Notes: generated from the sequence alone by a model not told the origin. Positions 46,108 through 56,966 are shown, counted from the first letter of the stretch. The stretch: DNA of 64,000 bases from Thermomicrobium sp. 4228-Ro (GCF_026241205.1 NZ_JAPFQM010000001.1:248001-312000); one strand, 5' to 3'. Program-made: numbers and translations.

Positions 46108-48168
46108 ATGGAGAATACGGCACTCTATCTCGCTCTCGCTGCTGCCCTTCTAGCGGTCTTGTACGGCGTGTTCCTCATCCGCTGGGTCCTCGCCCAGCCT
46201 CGAGGAGACGAGCGGATGCAAGCCATCGCCTCCGCCATCCAGGAGGGCGCCGAGGCCTATATGCGTCGACAGTACAGCCTGGTCGCCATCGTTGCCGTGA
46301 TCGTCGCGCTCATCCTCGGCCTGGCAGTCGACTGGACGACCGCGATCGGCTTCCTCGTCGGTGCCGTGGCATCCGGCCTCGCCGGATTCATCGGCATGTC
46401 GATCGCCGTCCGAGCGAATGTCCGCACTGCCGAGGCAGCCAAGCGCGGACTCGAGCAGGCGCTTGCCGTTGCATTCCGCGGTGGCGCGGTAACCGGACTT
46501 CTGGTGGCCGGTCTCGGTCTCCTCTCGGTCACGGTCTTCTATCTCCTCACTCGGAACGTGACGGCCCTCGTCGGTTTGGGCTTCGGTGGGAGCTTGATTT
46601 CCGTCTTCGCGCGTATCGGCGGAGGTATTTACACGAAAGCAGCGGACGTCGGTGCTGACCTCGTCGGCAAAGTCGAGGCTGGTATCCCGGAGGATGACCC
46701 GCGGAACCCCGCCGTCATCGCCGACAACGTGGGTGACAACGTCGGGGACTGTGCTGGGATGGCGGCTGACCTCTTCGAGACGTACGCGGTGACCGCGATC
46801 GCTGCCATGCTCCTCGGTCACCTCGTCTTCGGCACCGAAGTCGCCGTCGTCTACCCGCTCGCACTCGGCGCGGTCTCCATCGTCACCTCTATCATCGGCA
46901 CCTTCTTCGTCCGCCTCGACCGCAGTGGCTCGATCATGCGCGCCCTCTACAAGGGCGTCATCGCCGCGATGCTGTTGGCAGCGATTCTCTTCTTTCCGGT
47001 CACCGCCTGGCTCATGAGCGACAATCAAGTGGTGACCGATGGGCCGGTCTCGCTCTTCGGCCTTACCTTCTCGCTGTCCGCGACTGCGAAGCTCTGGTTG
47101 AGTGCACTCGTCGGGCTGGTCGTTACCATCGGGATGGTCGTCTTCACCGAGTACTTCACCTCGGAAAAGTACAGCCCGGTCAAGCGTATCGCCACTGCAT
47201 CGGAAACCGGCCATGCCACGAACATCATCTCCGGCCTCGCTGTCTCGATGCAAGCCACCTTCCCACCGATCGTTCTGATCGCTCTGGCCATTTATGTCGC
47301 GTACAGTCTCACCTACAACCCGGATGTCGCGCATAGTGGGCTCTACGGTCTGGCAGTCGCCGCGATGGCCATGCTCTCGATGACAGGGATGATCGTTGCT
47401 GTCGACTCCTTCGGGCCGATCACCGACAACGCTGGCGGCATCGCCGAGATGGCCGAGTTACCGGATGAAGTGCGTGCGGTCACTGATCCGCTCGATGCTG
47501 TCGGGAATACGACCAAGGCGGTCACCAAAGCCTACGCGATCGGCTCAGCTGGTCTCGCCGCGTTGGTGCTGTTCGCCTCGTACTACCTCGAGCTTTCGGA
47601 GCAACTCGTCTTCGAACTCTCCAATCCGCGTGTGGTCATCGGCGTCTTCATCGGCGCAGCTCTTCCCTACTTCTTCGCGAGCTTTCTCATGGAGGCGGTC
47701 GGTAAGGCCGGTGGTGCTGTCGTCCAAGAGGTACGCCGGCAGTTCCGCGAGATCCCGGGCCTGCTCGAAGGCCGTGCCCGGCCCGAATACGGCCGCGCGG
47801 TCGACATCGTGACGCGCGAAGCGCTGCGCCAGATGCTCACGCCCGTCCTCGTGACTGTGCTGGCTCCGATCATCGTCGCGTTGCTGCTCGGCAAGGAGGG
47901 TCTGGGTGGCCTTCTCATCGGGTCGATCGTGACCGGTCTCTTCGTCGCGATCTCGATGACGACCGGCGGAGCTGCCTGGGATAACGCCAAGAAGTTCATC
48001 GAAGCTGGCGCACACGGCGGGAAGGGAAGCTTCGCCCATCAGGCCGCTGTGACCGGCGACACCGTGGGTGACCCGTACAAGGACACTGCTGGCCCAGCCA
48101 TCAACCCGATGATCAAGGTGGTCAACATTGTCGCGTTGCTGATCGTCAAGGCGCTCGGCTGGGGCTGA
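46108..48168 (+). CDS. hppA: Membrane-bound H+-translocating pyrophosphatase
   Basis: Couples PPi hydrolysis to proton export across the membrane. The 686-residue product has about 16 helices and the catalytic loops [42 protein letters not shown] and [18 protein letters not shown]. The motif GNTTKA carries lysine where K+-dependent enzymes have alanine, so it should be K+-independent and proton-pumping. ATG 46108 follows a GGGAGGGG region; 37 upstream codons cross the leader hairpin. Monocistronic with its own promoter and terminator. PPi released by alaS, acs and similar reactions is its substrate. Confidence 0.97.
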   Translation: MENTALYLALAAALLAVLYGVFLIRWVLAQPRGDERMQAIASAIQEGAEAYMRRQYSLVAIVAVIVALILGLAVDWTTAIGFLVGAVASGLAGFIGMSIAVRANVRTAEAAKRGLEQALAVAFRGGAVTGLLVAGLGLLSVTVFYLLTRNVTALVGLGFGGSLISVFARIGGGIYTKAADVGADLVGKVEAGIPEDDPRNPAVIADNVGDNVGDCAGMAADLFETYAVTAIAAMLLGHLVFGTEVAVVYPLALGAVSIVTSIIGTFFVRLDRSGSIMRALYKGVIAAMLLAAILFFPVTAWLMSDNQVVTDGPVSLFGLTFSLSATAKLWLSALVGLVVTIGMVVFTEYFTSEKYSPVKRIATASETGHATNIISGLAVSMQATFPPIVLIALAIYVAYSLTYNPDVAHSGLYGLAVAAMAMLSMTGMIVAVDSFGPITDNAGGIAEMAELPDEVRAVTDPLDAVGNTTKAVTKAYAIGSAGLAALVLFASYYLELSEQLVFELSNPRVVIGVFIGAALPYFFASFLMEAVGKAGGAVVQEVRRQFREIPGLLEGRARPEYGRAVDIVTREALRQMLTPVLVTVLAPIIVALLLGKEGLGGLLIGSIVTGLFVAISMTTGGAAWDNAKKFIEAGAHGGKGSFAHQAAVTGDTVGDPYKDTAGPAINPMIKVVNIVALLIVKALGWG

Positions 48169-48192
48169 TCATCGAACCGCGCGATGCGAGAG

Positions 48193-48234
48193 GGGGCCGT
48201 CTCTGCGATTCAGCAGGACGGCCCCGGTCGTTTT
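48193..48234 (+). terminator. Rho-independent terminator of hppA
   Basis: Stem GGGGCCGTC (48193-48201) with GACGGCCCC (48217-48225), followed by GGTCGTTTT. Confidence 0.78.
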
Positions 48235-48576
48235 CCCTCCCCTGCCTCGGCGCCGCGCGCGTCCTACTGCAGCCAAGCACCGACCACGCAATCGCACCGT
48301 GCTCCGCTCCAGAAAGCCGCTCCCGTCGGTGACTGGATAGCTAGTCTGCACTACTCTCCGCACGCCCACTGTTCCGGACGCGCATCCAGCTCGGTCACCG
48401 GGACGCACGACTTCTCGACTGCCAGCACGGTGGAGGCATACTCATCCGCGTGGATACCTCTTGCTCCGGGCCCCGAACCATCGAGCCAATGGCGCAGTAC
48501 GGACGAGCTACGCCGAGCGGTCAGTCGCTGGCATCGACATCTCACGCCTGGGTCACAGGTGTTTACCGGCTGCAAC
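48235..48576. other. Intergenic region between hppA and the transglutaminase operon
   Basis: Convergent 3' ends on both sides. A minus-strand frame at 48351-48575 could encode 74 residues starting from TTG, immediately after the transglutaminase stop. It has mixed codon use, no ribosome site and no recognised family, so it is not called as a gene. No RNA or repeat was recognised. Confidence 0.4.
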
Positions 48577-51333
48577 TCACGAGCGAAAGCTGCTCGTCTC
48601 CGAACCAGGGGTCGAAACCTCTGTTGCAGCCACCTGCCGCTGACTCAACCGGAGGACTGCACGGATCAGCCGTGGGCGGACGATTTCGCGCCACCCGCGC
48701 GCGACGACGCGAATTTCCTCCGCTTTGGCCGGTTGCCGCCCATACCGTTCGCGCATGTAGAGCTCGGCGATCGCCACAGCTGCCCGGCGCGTACCCGGCA
48801 CGGTGCGGCCGATCTCCCACGCGAGTTCCAGAGGAGTGGTCGCATCACCGACCTGCACCCCTGCCAAGCGGGCTAGACGTTGCATGCGCACGAAGAGGCG
48901 CGCGATCGGCGAGAGCCGCCACGTCCCCCACGTCCACCACAACATCGCGCCCGCGATTCCCGCACCGATCAAAGCGAGCAGGACGAGCAGAACATTCCGT
49001 ACCGGATGAGGCTCGCTCGTGTCGACTGCTGCACTACCGACCGCACCTGCCCGCTCCGGTCCACCCAGTTCCGGCAACAGCAGTCCGAGCCGCTCATCTG
49101 TCGGCAGGTTGGCTCCGAGCGTAGGATCGAGCGGGAGAAGATCACCCGACGCTGTGCTCGTCTCGCGCGGGAGCGGCGGGCGTGACGCGGTCGGCTCGAA
49201 CGGAACCCAGCCGTAACCGGGAAAGTAGACTTCGACCCAGGCATGGGCATTCCGATCCCGATAGATGAAGCCGCCGAGTTCGCTATCGTACTCAGCGGGA
49301 TAGTACCCGACCGCGACCCGCGCCGGGATTCCGAGGATTCGCAGCAGCACCGCCATACTCGATGCGTAAAACGTGCAATATCCCTCCGGCCGCTCGAAGA
49401 GGATCGTATCGACCGCGTCGATGCCGGACGGCACGGGGGCTGATTCGTTGTACGCAATCCGCTGGCGAACGAACTGCTCGATCGTCGTCGCGATATCGTA
49501 GAGGTTCGATCTGCCTTCGGCCAGGGTATAGGCGAGCTGGCGCGTCCGTGCCGTCACCGTATCCGGCAACTGGGTATAGCGCTCGTACAAGTCACGCGGA
49601 TAGGCGACACCGTACGCCGTCATCACCAGATCACCAGCAGCACGCTCGGTGTCCTCGCCGGATCCAACCTTCCGTAGATCCTCGGCACTCACCGGATCGG
49701 ACTCGCTGACGAACTCGTAAGTCAGACCGCGTTCCAGCCCGTCCGCAGGGTAGACCGCCTCGAGATCAGCGTAGTCGGGGAACCGACCACGGTAGGCGAT
49801 CCGCGTGATACGAAACGCCCCATCTCCATTCGTCTCCCACCAGAACCGCACCTCAATTCCCCGGGCGGTCAAATCCCGGACCATACTGTCGATGTCGTCG
49901 AGGACTGGCGAATCGCGCATGAACCACCAGAACCACGGCTCGTTCTCGTAGCGGCTCGGCGTTATGGTCACGCTGCCCTCGGGCTCCGGCGCCGGACGGA
50001 ACTCCGTCCGAGCCAAAAGTTCCGTGAGCGGGCGCAGTTCGACCGGGATATCTTCCTCGCCAGTCGCTGAGAGGTCGATCGTGTGCCATTCGGTGGTACC
50101 GGTCCACCCATACAGTGCTCGCACCGGAATGCTGAAAGAAACAGGACGTCCCGCGTAGGGGAGCGCAGCTCCTCGCGGTTGCAGGACTTCGATACGGTAC
50201 GTTACGGTCTCCTGCTCGTCCGCCCTGCGGTGATCCCGCGGCAATGCATCGTTGGCTCCGAATTCGACGAGGGGAACAGGTTCGCTCGATTGACCAGAAG
50301 CTCCTGGAGTCCCGCTACTCGACCCTTCGGCAGTCTGGTCCTCCGGTACCGCACTCGACCGCCACCCTTTGCCAGTGTACGTGTCGTACGTCCGGACGGT
50401 CAGGTATTCCCCGCGGTTCCCGCTCAACAACAACACGGCCTCGTCGCTCAAGCGCAACGGGCCACCGATATCGAAACGATCACCGAAACTCGCGAAGCCA
50501 CCGGCCCCTCTCCCAGTACCCCCCGGCCCCCGTACGGATGGAAACCAGCGCGCCAGCGTATCACGTACTTCAGTCCACGGCCGACTCGTGGGTCGAAGCG
50601 CTGCTGCCGCACGACTCGAATGCGTCCCGAATGGCACGATCCACCCAGCGATCAGGATCGCCACCGCGAGCCAGCTCAAGACCCACAACGACTGCCAGGT
50701 AAGGCCGGATGCGACCGGAACAGCTCGCCGACGCCAGAGCCGTACCCGGTGCATCAGCGTGACGCGGCCGACGATCAAGAGGTCGATGATGACCGCAATC
50801 GCGACGAGGACAGCGGAAACGTGTCGCGAGTACCCCGCATTGATCAAGATCACGACTGTCGGCAACAGAACACTGAACCACGCATGATTGTGGCGGACGA
50901 GTAACCACGTGGCGATGTAGCCGATCGCGAGATGGGTTGCCGCAATCAAGAGGAGGAAGAGGTAGACATCCTCCGCTCGCCCCCCTTCTCGCACGGCAAG
51001 ATACCACCGTTCCCACCGGATCCAGAGAAAGGACAGCTTCGCGCGCCAGTCACCGATCTGATCGCTCAGGAGTCCCTGCATCAGCCAGAGAACCGCCACA
51101 GCACCGGTCGACACACCGACCGGATGCGCGATCCACTCCGGGAACGCGAGCGGCTTGGCCAGCAGGTACGCGAGGACGATGCCGACCAGCACCGCCCGAA
51201 CAGCGATTCCCAACCCGTCCGACCAGTCAGCACGATACGTCGAAACTCCAGCGAGGAGACAGAGAACGGCAAGAAGCGAAAACGCGAACCAGCCCGTGTC
51301 TGGAGTGAGTCGACGCCAGAGAATTCGTCCCAC
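48577..51333 (-). CDS. Membrane transglutaminase-like protein (TgpA type)
   Basis: The 918-residue product has six or so N-terminal transmembrane helices (residues 1-230), a long external region and a transglutaminase-like protease fold. The fold has Cys653 (EGYCTFYAS) and His697 (NAHAWVEVYFPG) and an acidic/aromatic WVPFEPT near 712; the triad appears intact. One more helix (NVLLVLLALIGAGIAGAML) is followed by a cytoplasmic DUF4129-like tail. GTG 51333 lies behind TAGGAGG. Last gene of a moxR-DUF58-transglutaminase operon, a widespread arrangement whose substrates are unknown; cell-envelope or peptide cross-link remodelling is the usual suggestion. Confidence 0.88.
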   Translation of the reverse strand: MGRILWRRLTPDTGWFAFSLLAVLCLLAGVSTYRADWSDGLGIAVRAVLVGIVLAYLLAKPLAFPEWIAHPVGVSTGAVAVLWLMQGLLSDQIGDWRAKLSFLWIRWERWYLAVREGGRAEDVYLFLLLIAATHLAIGYIATWLLVRHNHAWFSVLLPTVVILINAGYSRHVSAVLVAIAVIIDLLIVGRVTLMHRVRLWRRRAVPVASGLTWQSLWVLSWLAVAILIAGWIVPFGTHSSRAAAALRPTSRPWTEVRDTLARWFPSVRGPGGTGRGAGGFASFGDRFDIGGPLRLSDEAVLLLSGNRGEYLTVRTYDTYTGKGWRSSAVPEDQTAEGSSSGTPGASGQSSEPVPLVEFGANDALPRDHRRADEQETVTYRIEVLQPRGAALPYAGRPVSFSIPVRALYGWTGTTEWHTIDLSATGEEDIPVELRPLTELLARTEFRPAPEPEGSVTITPSRYENEPWFWWFMRDSPVLDDIDSMVRDLTARGIEVRFWWETNGDGAFRITRIAYRGRFPDYADLEAVYPADGLERGLTYEFVSESDPVSAEDLRKVGSGEDTERAAGDLVMTAYGVAYPRDLYERYTQLPDTVTARTRQLAYTLAEGRSNLYDIATTIEQFVRQRIAYNESAPVPSGIDAVDTILFERPEGYCTFYASSMAVLLRILGIPARVAVGYYPAEYDSELGGFIYRDRNAHAWVEVYFPGYGWVPFEPTASRPPLPRETSTASGDLLPLDPTLGANLPTDERLGLLLPELGGPERAGAVGSAAVDTSEPHPVRNVLLVLLALIGAGIAGAMLWWTWGTWRLSPIARLFVRMQRLARLAGVQVGDATTPLELAWEIGRTVPGTRRAAVAIAELYMRERYGRQPAKAEEIRVVARGWREIVRPRLIRAVLRLSQRQVAATEVSTPGSETSSFRS

Positions 51334-51342
51334 GACCGCCTC

Positions 51343-52602
51343 CTAGCGAGTCCCGTTGGCGAGCGCGAGTCCCGCCGGCGTCGCGAGCGCCCGTCGCAGG
51401 TCGTCACCGTACTTGACCAACACGAACGGCACACCGAGGGCTGCCAATTCGCTTACCACCAGCAACGAACTCTCGGTACCACCGAAGGTGCTCGGCTCGA
51501 CGAGCACCGCCAGAGCTCGCACTGAACGGACGACCAGATCCGCCAATACCCGCACCCATGCCTCATCAGTCGACGGCGTGATGATGATGAGCGAACTCTG
51601 GCGCCCGAAGTGAGCCTGCTCAGCGAGCAAGACGTTCTGCAGCGGCTCGGTTCCCTCCGCATGAAAGTCGGCGAGAAACTCGAGCATCTTCACCAGCTGA
51701 CGCGCTCCCCGATCGGTCGGTAAAACGATCGGACGCGCTCCCTGTGCAATCAGACCGACCGCGCGGTTCTGCTCGAGAAAAAACCGGGCCAACGATGCCG
51801 CGATCGTTACGGCATATTCTTCCGTCGAATCGAGCCATGCTTCGATACCAGTGCTCCCTCGTTCTCCACCGTCGATCGAGAGACGAACATGATGGCGGCG
51901 ATCGCCATCGACAACGAGCCACAGATCGGTGCTCGGATCGAGCTCGAACTCCTTTACCATGAGCTGCCCAGCCCGCGCCGAGGCACTCCAAGCGATGCGG
52001 TTGAAACTATCCCCTGGCTGATACTGCCGAATACTCGCCACGTTGGGCGTCACGTACGGTGTCCGCTTTTGTAACTGGCTCCCTCCCGGCAGTTCCCCGG
52101 CAGGGAGGCGAACAGTCGAAAGATCGACGACTGCGGGGTAGACGACGAGTTGGTGCGTCGCCGGAATCAGCACACGGCACTCGAAAAGCCCAAAAGGATC
52201 ACCGCTACGCAAAACCATGGGGCCGAGGCGGAAGCGACCACGTCGGGTGCACCAGGTTTTCGCTCGCCAGCTCACCTTCGCATGGCCACCGAGCGTCACG
52301 ACGCGGCTGAGCCGGTGGCCCGGTAGGTCGGACTGATCGATGACTTCGACCCACAGTTTCCCCAATCGGCTCCGATTCTCGAGTTCGACGTACTCCACCA
52401 GCTGGTCACCGACGTGCGCGCGGTCCGTCACGGTGCGGCGCCTCACCGCGAGGCCGGAGAGTGCCAAGCGGCTCCAAACGAACGACACGAGGAGCACCGT
52501 CACCAGCACGAAGAACAGCTTGTCGAAGACCACCCATCGATTGAGCTGGGAGAGGAACAACACGATGAGAGCGAGAGCGACGACGCGAACCCATCCCATC
52601 AT
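51343..52602 (-). CDS. DUF58-domain membrane protein
   Basis: The 419-residue product has two N-terminal helices ([33 protein letters not shown]). A beta-rich region is followed by the DUF58 core [27 protein letters not shown] and a von Willebrand A-like C-terminal half with DLWLVVDGD. Members are partners of MoxR ATPases. ATG 52602 overlaps the moxR stop and the gene ends 9 bases before the transglutaminase GTG, so the three are coupled. Exact role unknown. Confidence 0.88.
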   Translation of the reverse strand: MMGWVRVVALALIVLFLSQLNRWVVFDKLFFVLVTVLLVSFVWSRLALSGLAVRRRTVTDRAHVGDQLVEYVELENRSRLGKLWVEVIDQSDLPGHRLSRVVTLGGHAKVSWRAKTWCTRRGRFRLGPMVLRSGDPFGLFECRVLIPATHQLVVYPAVVDLSTVRLPAGELPGGSQLQKRTPYVTPNVASIRQYQPGDSFNRIAWSASARAGQLMVKEFELDPSTDLWLVVDGDRRHHVRLSIDGGERGSTGIEAWLDSTEEYAVTIAASLARFFLEQNRAVGLIAQGARPIVLPTDRGARQLVKMLEFLADFHAEGTEPLQNVLLAEQAHFGRQSSLIIITPSTDEAWVRVLADLVVRSVRALAVLVEPSTFGGTESSLLVVSELAALGVPFVLVKYGDDLRRALATPAGLALANGTR

Positions 52603-53594
52603 GCACCACCGAAGGGAAGTCGCCGGCGTGTCGTTGATTCGCCCGTACCGATCGGGCGAGCACCAGGCACCGGAATCGTCTGGACGAGCTCACGCACGAT
52701 CGTCCGTGCGTCGACGTTGCGCATCCGTGCTGCTGGGCTCACGATGATCCGATGCGCCAACGTTGCCTCTGCCAACTCCTTTACGTCGTCCGGGATCACG
52801 TAGTCACGGCCCTGCATCGCAGCCCACGCACGCGCAGCGTTGTAGAGTGCCAGGGAGCCGCGCGGGCCTGCCCCGAGGTAGACATCTTCGTGCCGTCGCG
52901 TCGCCTCGACCAGCGAGACCACGTATTCTTTGAGGAGATCGTCCACGTACACCTGCCGTACCGCCAGCTGCGCACTTCGTAATTCATCCAGCGTCGCGAC
53001 TTGGCCGATGCGGTCGAGCGGGTGCTCGAAGTGCTGCCGGCTCAGCATCTCGATCTCACCGCGACGACTGGGGTACCCGAGCGAGATGCGAATCAAGAAG
53101 CGATCCAATTGCGCCTCTGGCAGCGGAAACGTTCCTTCGTACTCGATCGGGTTCTCGGTCGCCAGAACGACAAACGGTTCTGGCAAAGGATAGGTGACAC
53201 CGTCGACGGTCACCTGCCCCTCTTCCATCGCTTCCAGGAGTGCAGACTGCGTCTTGGGAGTCGCCCGGTTGATCTCATCGGCCAGTACGATGTTCGCGAC
53301 AACCGGTCCTGGCCGGAACTCGAAACGACTCGTCTGCTGGTTGAAGACGTTGACACCGGTGATGTCGGAGGGCAGCAGGTCAGGCGTGAACTGGATGCGC
53401 TTGAATGACGAGCCGATACTGCGGGCGATCGCCTTCGCCAGAACGGTTTTACCGACCCCGGGGACATCCTCGATCAACACGTGACCACGGCAGAGCAGCG
53501 CGACCAAAACGAGACGAACCTCCCGGCTCTTCCCGACGATAACCTGTTCGACGTTCGCGGCAATGCGCTCGGCGAGCGTGCGGACATTCATCAT
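52599..53594 (-). CDS. MoxR-family AAA+ ATPase
   Basis: Chaperone-like ATPase that matures or activates partner proteins with VWA-type domains. The 331-residue product has Walker [15 protein letters not shown] near residue 43, Walker [23 protein letters not shown] near 105, and sensor 1 [14 protein letters not shown]-terminal lid with GPRGSLAL arginine finger region ends the protein. ATG 53594 and 53591 are adjacent; AGGACGG lies upstream. First gene of the operon with DUF58 and transglutaminase genes. Confidence 0.94.
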   Translation of the reverse strand: MMNVRTLAERIAANVEQVIVGKSREVRLVLVALLCRGHVLIEDVPGVGKTVLAKAIARSIGSSFKRIQFTPDLLPSDITGVNVFNQQTSRFEFRPGPVVANIVLADEINRATPKTQSALLEAMEEGQVTVDGVTYPLPEPFVVLATENPIEYEGTFPLPEAQLDRFLIRISLGYPSRRGEIEMLSRQHFEHPLDRIGQVATLDELRSAQLAVRQVYVDDLLKEYVVSLVEATRRHEDVYLGAGPRGSLALYNAARAWAAMQGRDYVIPDDVKELAEATLAHRIIVSPAARMRNVDARTIVRELVQTIPVPGARPIGTGESTTRRRLPFGGA

Positions 53595-53712
53595 CGCTGT
53601 ACCGTCCTAACACCCAGCATGGGAACCTGTTCGTCCATCTCGACGGCAATTCGGAGATTCCTCGATGAACCGATCAGCCGAGACACGACTCACGACCCGC
53701 GGAAGCATGCGA

Positions 53713-53721
53713 ATTATAGCA
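53713..53721 (-). promoter_or_regulatory. Extended -10 promoter of the moxR operon
   Basis: TGC followed by perfect TATAAT on the minus strand (53713-53718); -35 weak. Leader about 110 bases. Divergent from polA. Confidence 0.6.
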
Positions 53722-53812
53722 AGCGCCTGATCTCCCAACCTGTCGCATCCCACTGCACAAGCCTACCGAGTGAACCTGAGAAATTGCTGAGACGACGAGA
53801 CGCGAAGCGGTC

Positions 53813-53818
53813 TATAAT
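53813..53818 (+). promoter_or_regulatory. -10 box of the polA promoter
   Basis: Perfect TATAAT 27 bases upstream of the polA ATG, with no clear -35. Short leader contains the GAGGAG ribosome site. Confidence 0.5.
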
Positions 53819-53844
53819 CCCCGCGAGCTGAGGAGCTGGAGCCG

Positions 53845-56598
53845 ATGACCGAACGCTCGTCACGTTCCACATTGGTCCTCGTCGATGGACACGGTCTCGC
53901 CTATCGTGCCTACCATGCGCTTCCGCCGACACTGGCAACGAGCAGCGGCGAGCCGACGCATGTCGTTTTCGGTTTCGCCAGCATGCTGCTCGAGGTACTG
54001 AACGACTTCCAGCCCGATTACGTGATCGTCTGCTTCGATAGTGGGAAAAGCTTTCGGCAAGACCTTTTCCGTGAGTATAAGGCGCACCGGCCGGAGACCC
54101 CGGACGACCTCAAGCGACAACTCGACCGCATTCGTCAGCTGCTTGACGCGCTGGCGATACCGATCGTTACATCGGAAGGGTACGAAGCGGATGACCTCAT
54201 CGGAACACTCGCTCGCCAGGCTGTCGAACAGGGACTGGACGTCCTGATCGTCTCCGGCGATACCGATCTCCTTCAACTGGTCGACGAGCGCGTTCGCGTT
54301 ATCTTGCCTGGTCGTCAGCGCTTCGGTGATTACCGTGTCTACGACCGGCAAGCAGTCCTCGAACGGTATGGGTTCACGCCTGAGCGGCTCCCCGAGTACA
54401 AGGCGTTGGTCGGAGATCCGTCCGACAACATCCCAGGAGTACCAGGTATCGGCGAGAAGACCGCGGCCAAGCTCATCCAGGCATTCCCATCGCTCGAGGC
54501 TCTGCTCGAACAGCTCGAGACAGTGGAGCCAGCACGGGTACGCGAGGCGCTCCGAGCAGCCCGCGAGACGGTGCTGACCAGCCGCTCGCTCGCCACGATC
54601 GTTCGCCACACCCCAGTCAAGCTCGATCTGGAGCGTGCCCGGTTCGGCTCGTTCGACCGCGAGCGTGTCCTCGCACTCTTCCGCGAGCTCGAATTTCGCA
54701 GCCTCGTTGCTCGGTTACCGCAACCTCGCCAACCGGCCCAACGCAGGACTCCTCCACCGAGCCAACGCCGAGCTGTTTTTACCGAACACGACTTGGAGCA
54801 GCTGGCGGGCGACTTGGCCAGCTGCCAGGCTTTCGCACTCGACGTCGAGACCACTGCCCTTCATCCGATGTATGCCGATCTCGTCGGACTCGCGATCGCA
54901 ACAGCACCCGATCGGAGTTACTACATCCCGCTGGGCCATACAACTGGCGATGCGCAGCTCGAACCAGCGCGTGTGGTCGCGACACTGGGGCCGTATTTCC
55001 GTGCTGAACACATCCAGCGGTATGCCCACAACGGCAAATACGATGCACTCGTCTTGGAACGGGCGGGCTTTCCCCGCCCCCGGATCGACTTCGACACCAT
55101 GATCGCTGCCTATCTTCTCGGCGAGAACGCCGTCGGTCTCAAAGAGCTTGCCTTCACCAAGCTCGGTTGGGAGATGGAGGAGATCACGGAGCTGATCGGC
55201 CGCGGGAAGAAGCAGCTGACGATGGACCGTGCGGAGATCGCTCGGGTGACCCACTACGCCTGCGCCGACGTCGAAGCGACGCATCGACTCGTCGACATCC
55301 TTCGGCCCCAACTCGAGCACCAGAACCAGGTGCGGCTCTTCACCGAGATCGAGCTCCCTCTTATCGACGTGCTCATCGATATGGAGAAGGCAGGCGTCGC
55401 GATCGACGTACCGTATCTCCGGGATCTATCGAAAGAACTGGAGCGTCAACTGCTCCAACTCGAGCGACGCATCTACGAACTTGCCGGTCGCCCGTTCAAC
55501 ATCAATTCACCGCAACAGTTGAGCACTATTCTCTTCGACGAACTGCGTCTCCCGCGTGGCAAACGCACGAAAACCGGTTACTCCGTCGCGCAGGAAGTGC
55601 TCGAGAGCCTGCGTGATGCGCATCCCATCGTCGATGCGATCCTCGAATACCGGCAACTCGCCAAGCTCAAGTCCACATACGTCGATGCGCTTCCCGAGCA
55701 GGTGCATCCAGAAACCGGACGCGTCCACACGATCTTTCACCAAACGGTCGCCGCGACAGGTCGGTTGAGTTCCTCCGATCCCAATCTGCAGAACATTCCC
55801 GTGCGCGGCGATCTCGGCCGTGCGGTCCGACGAGCCTTCGTTGCCGACAACCGCCCCGGCCTCCGGATCGCCGACGAACCGATTCTCTTGCTGTCGGCCG
55901 ACTATTCGCAGATCGAGCTGCGATTGATGGCGCACTTCAGTCAAGATCCCGCCCTACTCCGCGCCTTCGCCGAAGGGAAGGACATCCACGCTGCCACCGC
56001 GTCTGAAGTCTTCGGTGTTCCGCTCGAAGCGGTGACGCCCGAAATGCGACGCATCGCGAAAACCGTCAATTTCGGAATCATGTACGGTATGCAGGCGTAT
56101 GGCCTCGCCCGTGACACCGGCATGAGTCGCCAGGAAGCGCAGAAGTTCATCGAGGCATATTTCCAGCGCTTTCCTGGCGTTGCCCGCTATCTCGAGGAGA
56201 CCAGGCAGCGTGCCGCTGAGCGCGGGTACGTCGAGACGCTCTTCGGTCGCCGTCGCTACCTTCCCGAAATCAACTCGTCCAATCCAGCTCGACGCCAGGC
56301 GGCTGAACGTATGGCTGTGAACATGCCGCTCCAGGGTACAGCCGCCGACATCATGAAGTTGGCGATGATCCGTATTCACCGAGCACTCCAGGAACGCGGC
56401 CTGAAGTGTCGTATGCTCCTTCAGGTCCATGACGAGCTGGTTTTCGAGGTTCCTGAATCCGAACTCCACACGGCCGCGGAACTGGTTACCTCGGTCATGA
56501 GTTCGGTCGTCGAGCTGACCGTGCCGCTCGAGGTGGACGCGAAGGCCGGTCCGAATTGGGCCGATCTTGAGCCTGTCCATATCAAACTCTCCCACTAG
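53845..56598 (+). CDS. polA: DNA polymerase I
   Basis: Repair and lagging-strand polymerase. The 917-residue product has a 5' nuclease domain (LVDGHGLAYRAYHAL; GYEADDLIGTLA; GDTDLLQLV), a 3'-5' exonuclease domain and a family A polymerase domain. The exonuclease acidic residues appear intact (ALDVETTAL, AHNGKYDAL, YACADVEATH), unlike Thermus Pol I. Polymerase motifs A (SADYSQIELR), B (RRIAKTVNFGIMYG) and C (QVHDELVFEVP) are complete. Phe in NFGIMYG predicts discrimination against dideoxynucleotides. ATG 53845 follows GAGGAG. Monocistronic, followed by the fmdB promoter. Confidence 0.98.
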   Translation: MTERSSRSTLVLVDGHGLAYRAYHALPPTLATSSGEPTHVVFGFASMLLEVLNDFQPDYVIVCFDSGKSFRQDLFREYKAHRPETPDDLKRQLDRIRQLLDALAIPIVTSEGYEADDLIGTLARQAVEQGLDVLIVSGDTDLLQLVDERVRVILPGRQRFGDYRVYDRQAVLERYGFTPERLPEYKALVGDPSDNIPGVPGIGEKTAAKLIQAFPSLEALLEQLETVEPARVREALRAARETVLTSRSLATIVRHTPVKLDLERARFGSFDRERVLALFRELEFRSLVARLPQPRQPAQRRTPPPSQRRAVFTEHDLEQLAGDLASCQAFALDVETTALHPMYADLVGLAIATAPDRSYYIPLGHTTGDAQLEPARVVATLGPYFRAEHIQRYAHNGKYDALVLERAGFPRPRIDFDTMIAAYLLGENAVGLKELAFTKLGWEMEEITELIGRGKKQLTMDRAEIARVTHYACADVEATHRLVDILRPQLEHQNQVRLFTEIELPLIDVLIDMEKAGVAIDVPYLRDLSKELERQLLQLERRIYELAGRPFNINSPQQLSTILFDELRLPRGKRTKTGYSVAQEVLESLRDAHPIVDAILEYRQLAKLKSTYVDALPEQVHPETGRVHTIFHQTVAATGRLSSSDPNLQNIPVRGDLGRAVRRAFVADNRPGLRIADEPILLLSADYSQIELRLMAHFSQDPALLRAFAEGKDIHAATASEVFGVPLEAVTPEMRRIAKTVNFGIMYGMQAYGLARDTGMSRQEAQKFIEAYFQRFPGVARYLEETRQRAAERGYVETLFGRRRYLPEINSSNPARRQAAERMAVNMPLQGTAADIMKLAMIRIHRALQERGLKCRMLLQVHDELVFEVPESELHTAAELVTSVMSSVVELTVPLEVDAKAGPNWADLEPVHIKLSH

Positions 56599-56601
56599 AC
56601 C

Positions 56602-56630
56602 TTGCTCAACTTCGCGAACCCGGTTACAAT
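56602..56630 (+). promoter_or_regulatory. Sigma-70 promoter of the FmdB-like gene
   Basis: TTGCTC (56602-56607), 17-base spacer, TACAAT (56625-56630), just after the polA stop; start about 38 bases before ATG 56675. Confidence 0.72.
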
Positions 56631-56674
56631 ACGACGCGGAGACTTGCGGCACGGTTGGCGCGGGAGGGGTGCCG

Positions 56675-56917
56675 ATGCCGATTTACGAATACGAATGCAC
56701 GAGCTGTGGCCATCGCTTCGAAGTGAAACAGCGCTTTTCCGATGACCCGGTGGCGACATGCCCGACGTGCGGGAACTCCGTCCGTCGTCTCCTGCATCCT
56801 GCTGGCATCATCTTCAAGGGATCCGGCTTCTACATCACGGACTACAAGCGCGGCAACTCGTCCAACGGGAAGAGCGAGACATCGTCCGAGAAAGTCTCCT
56901 CGAGCACCAGCGACTGA
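56675..56917 (+). CDS. FmdB-family zinc-ribbon regulatory protein
   Basis: The 80-residue product starts MPIYEYECTSCGHRFE and has a second CPTCGN pair, the FmdB zinc ribbon, followed by GIIFKGSGFYITDYKRG and a Ser/Glu-rich low-complexity tail. Family members are proposed regulators or adaptors (named from formamidase regulation), with no firm biochemical role. ATG 56675 lies behind GGGAGGGG. It is a single-gene unit between its own promoter and a very strong terminator. Confidence 0.9.
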   Translation: MPIYEYECTSCGHRFEVKQRFSDDPVATCPTCGNSVRRLLHPAGIIFKGSGFYITDYKRGNSSNGKSETSSEKVSSSTSD

Positions 56918-56928
56918 GTGAACGATTC

Positions 56929-56966
56929 GAGCACGGGGCGGTCGCTTGACCGCCCCGTGCTCTTTT
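56929..56966 (+). terminator. Rho-independent terminator after the FmdB-like gene
   Basis: Perfect 15-bp stem GAGCACGGGGCGGTC (56929-56943) with its complement (56948-56962), 4-base loop GCTT, followed by TTTT. Confidence 0.93.

Noticed and set aside
48351-48575. 74-codon minus-strand frame after the transglutaminase gene
   Set aside because: TTG start, no ribosome site, no recognised family and mixed codon use.
53623-53632. GAACCTGTTC upstream of moxR as a possible third SOS box
   Set aside because: The half-sites are spaced by 2 bases, not 4, and it lies outside the predicted promoter core.
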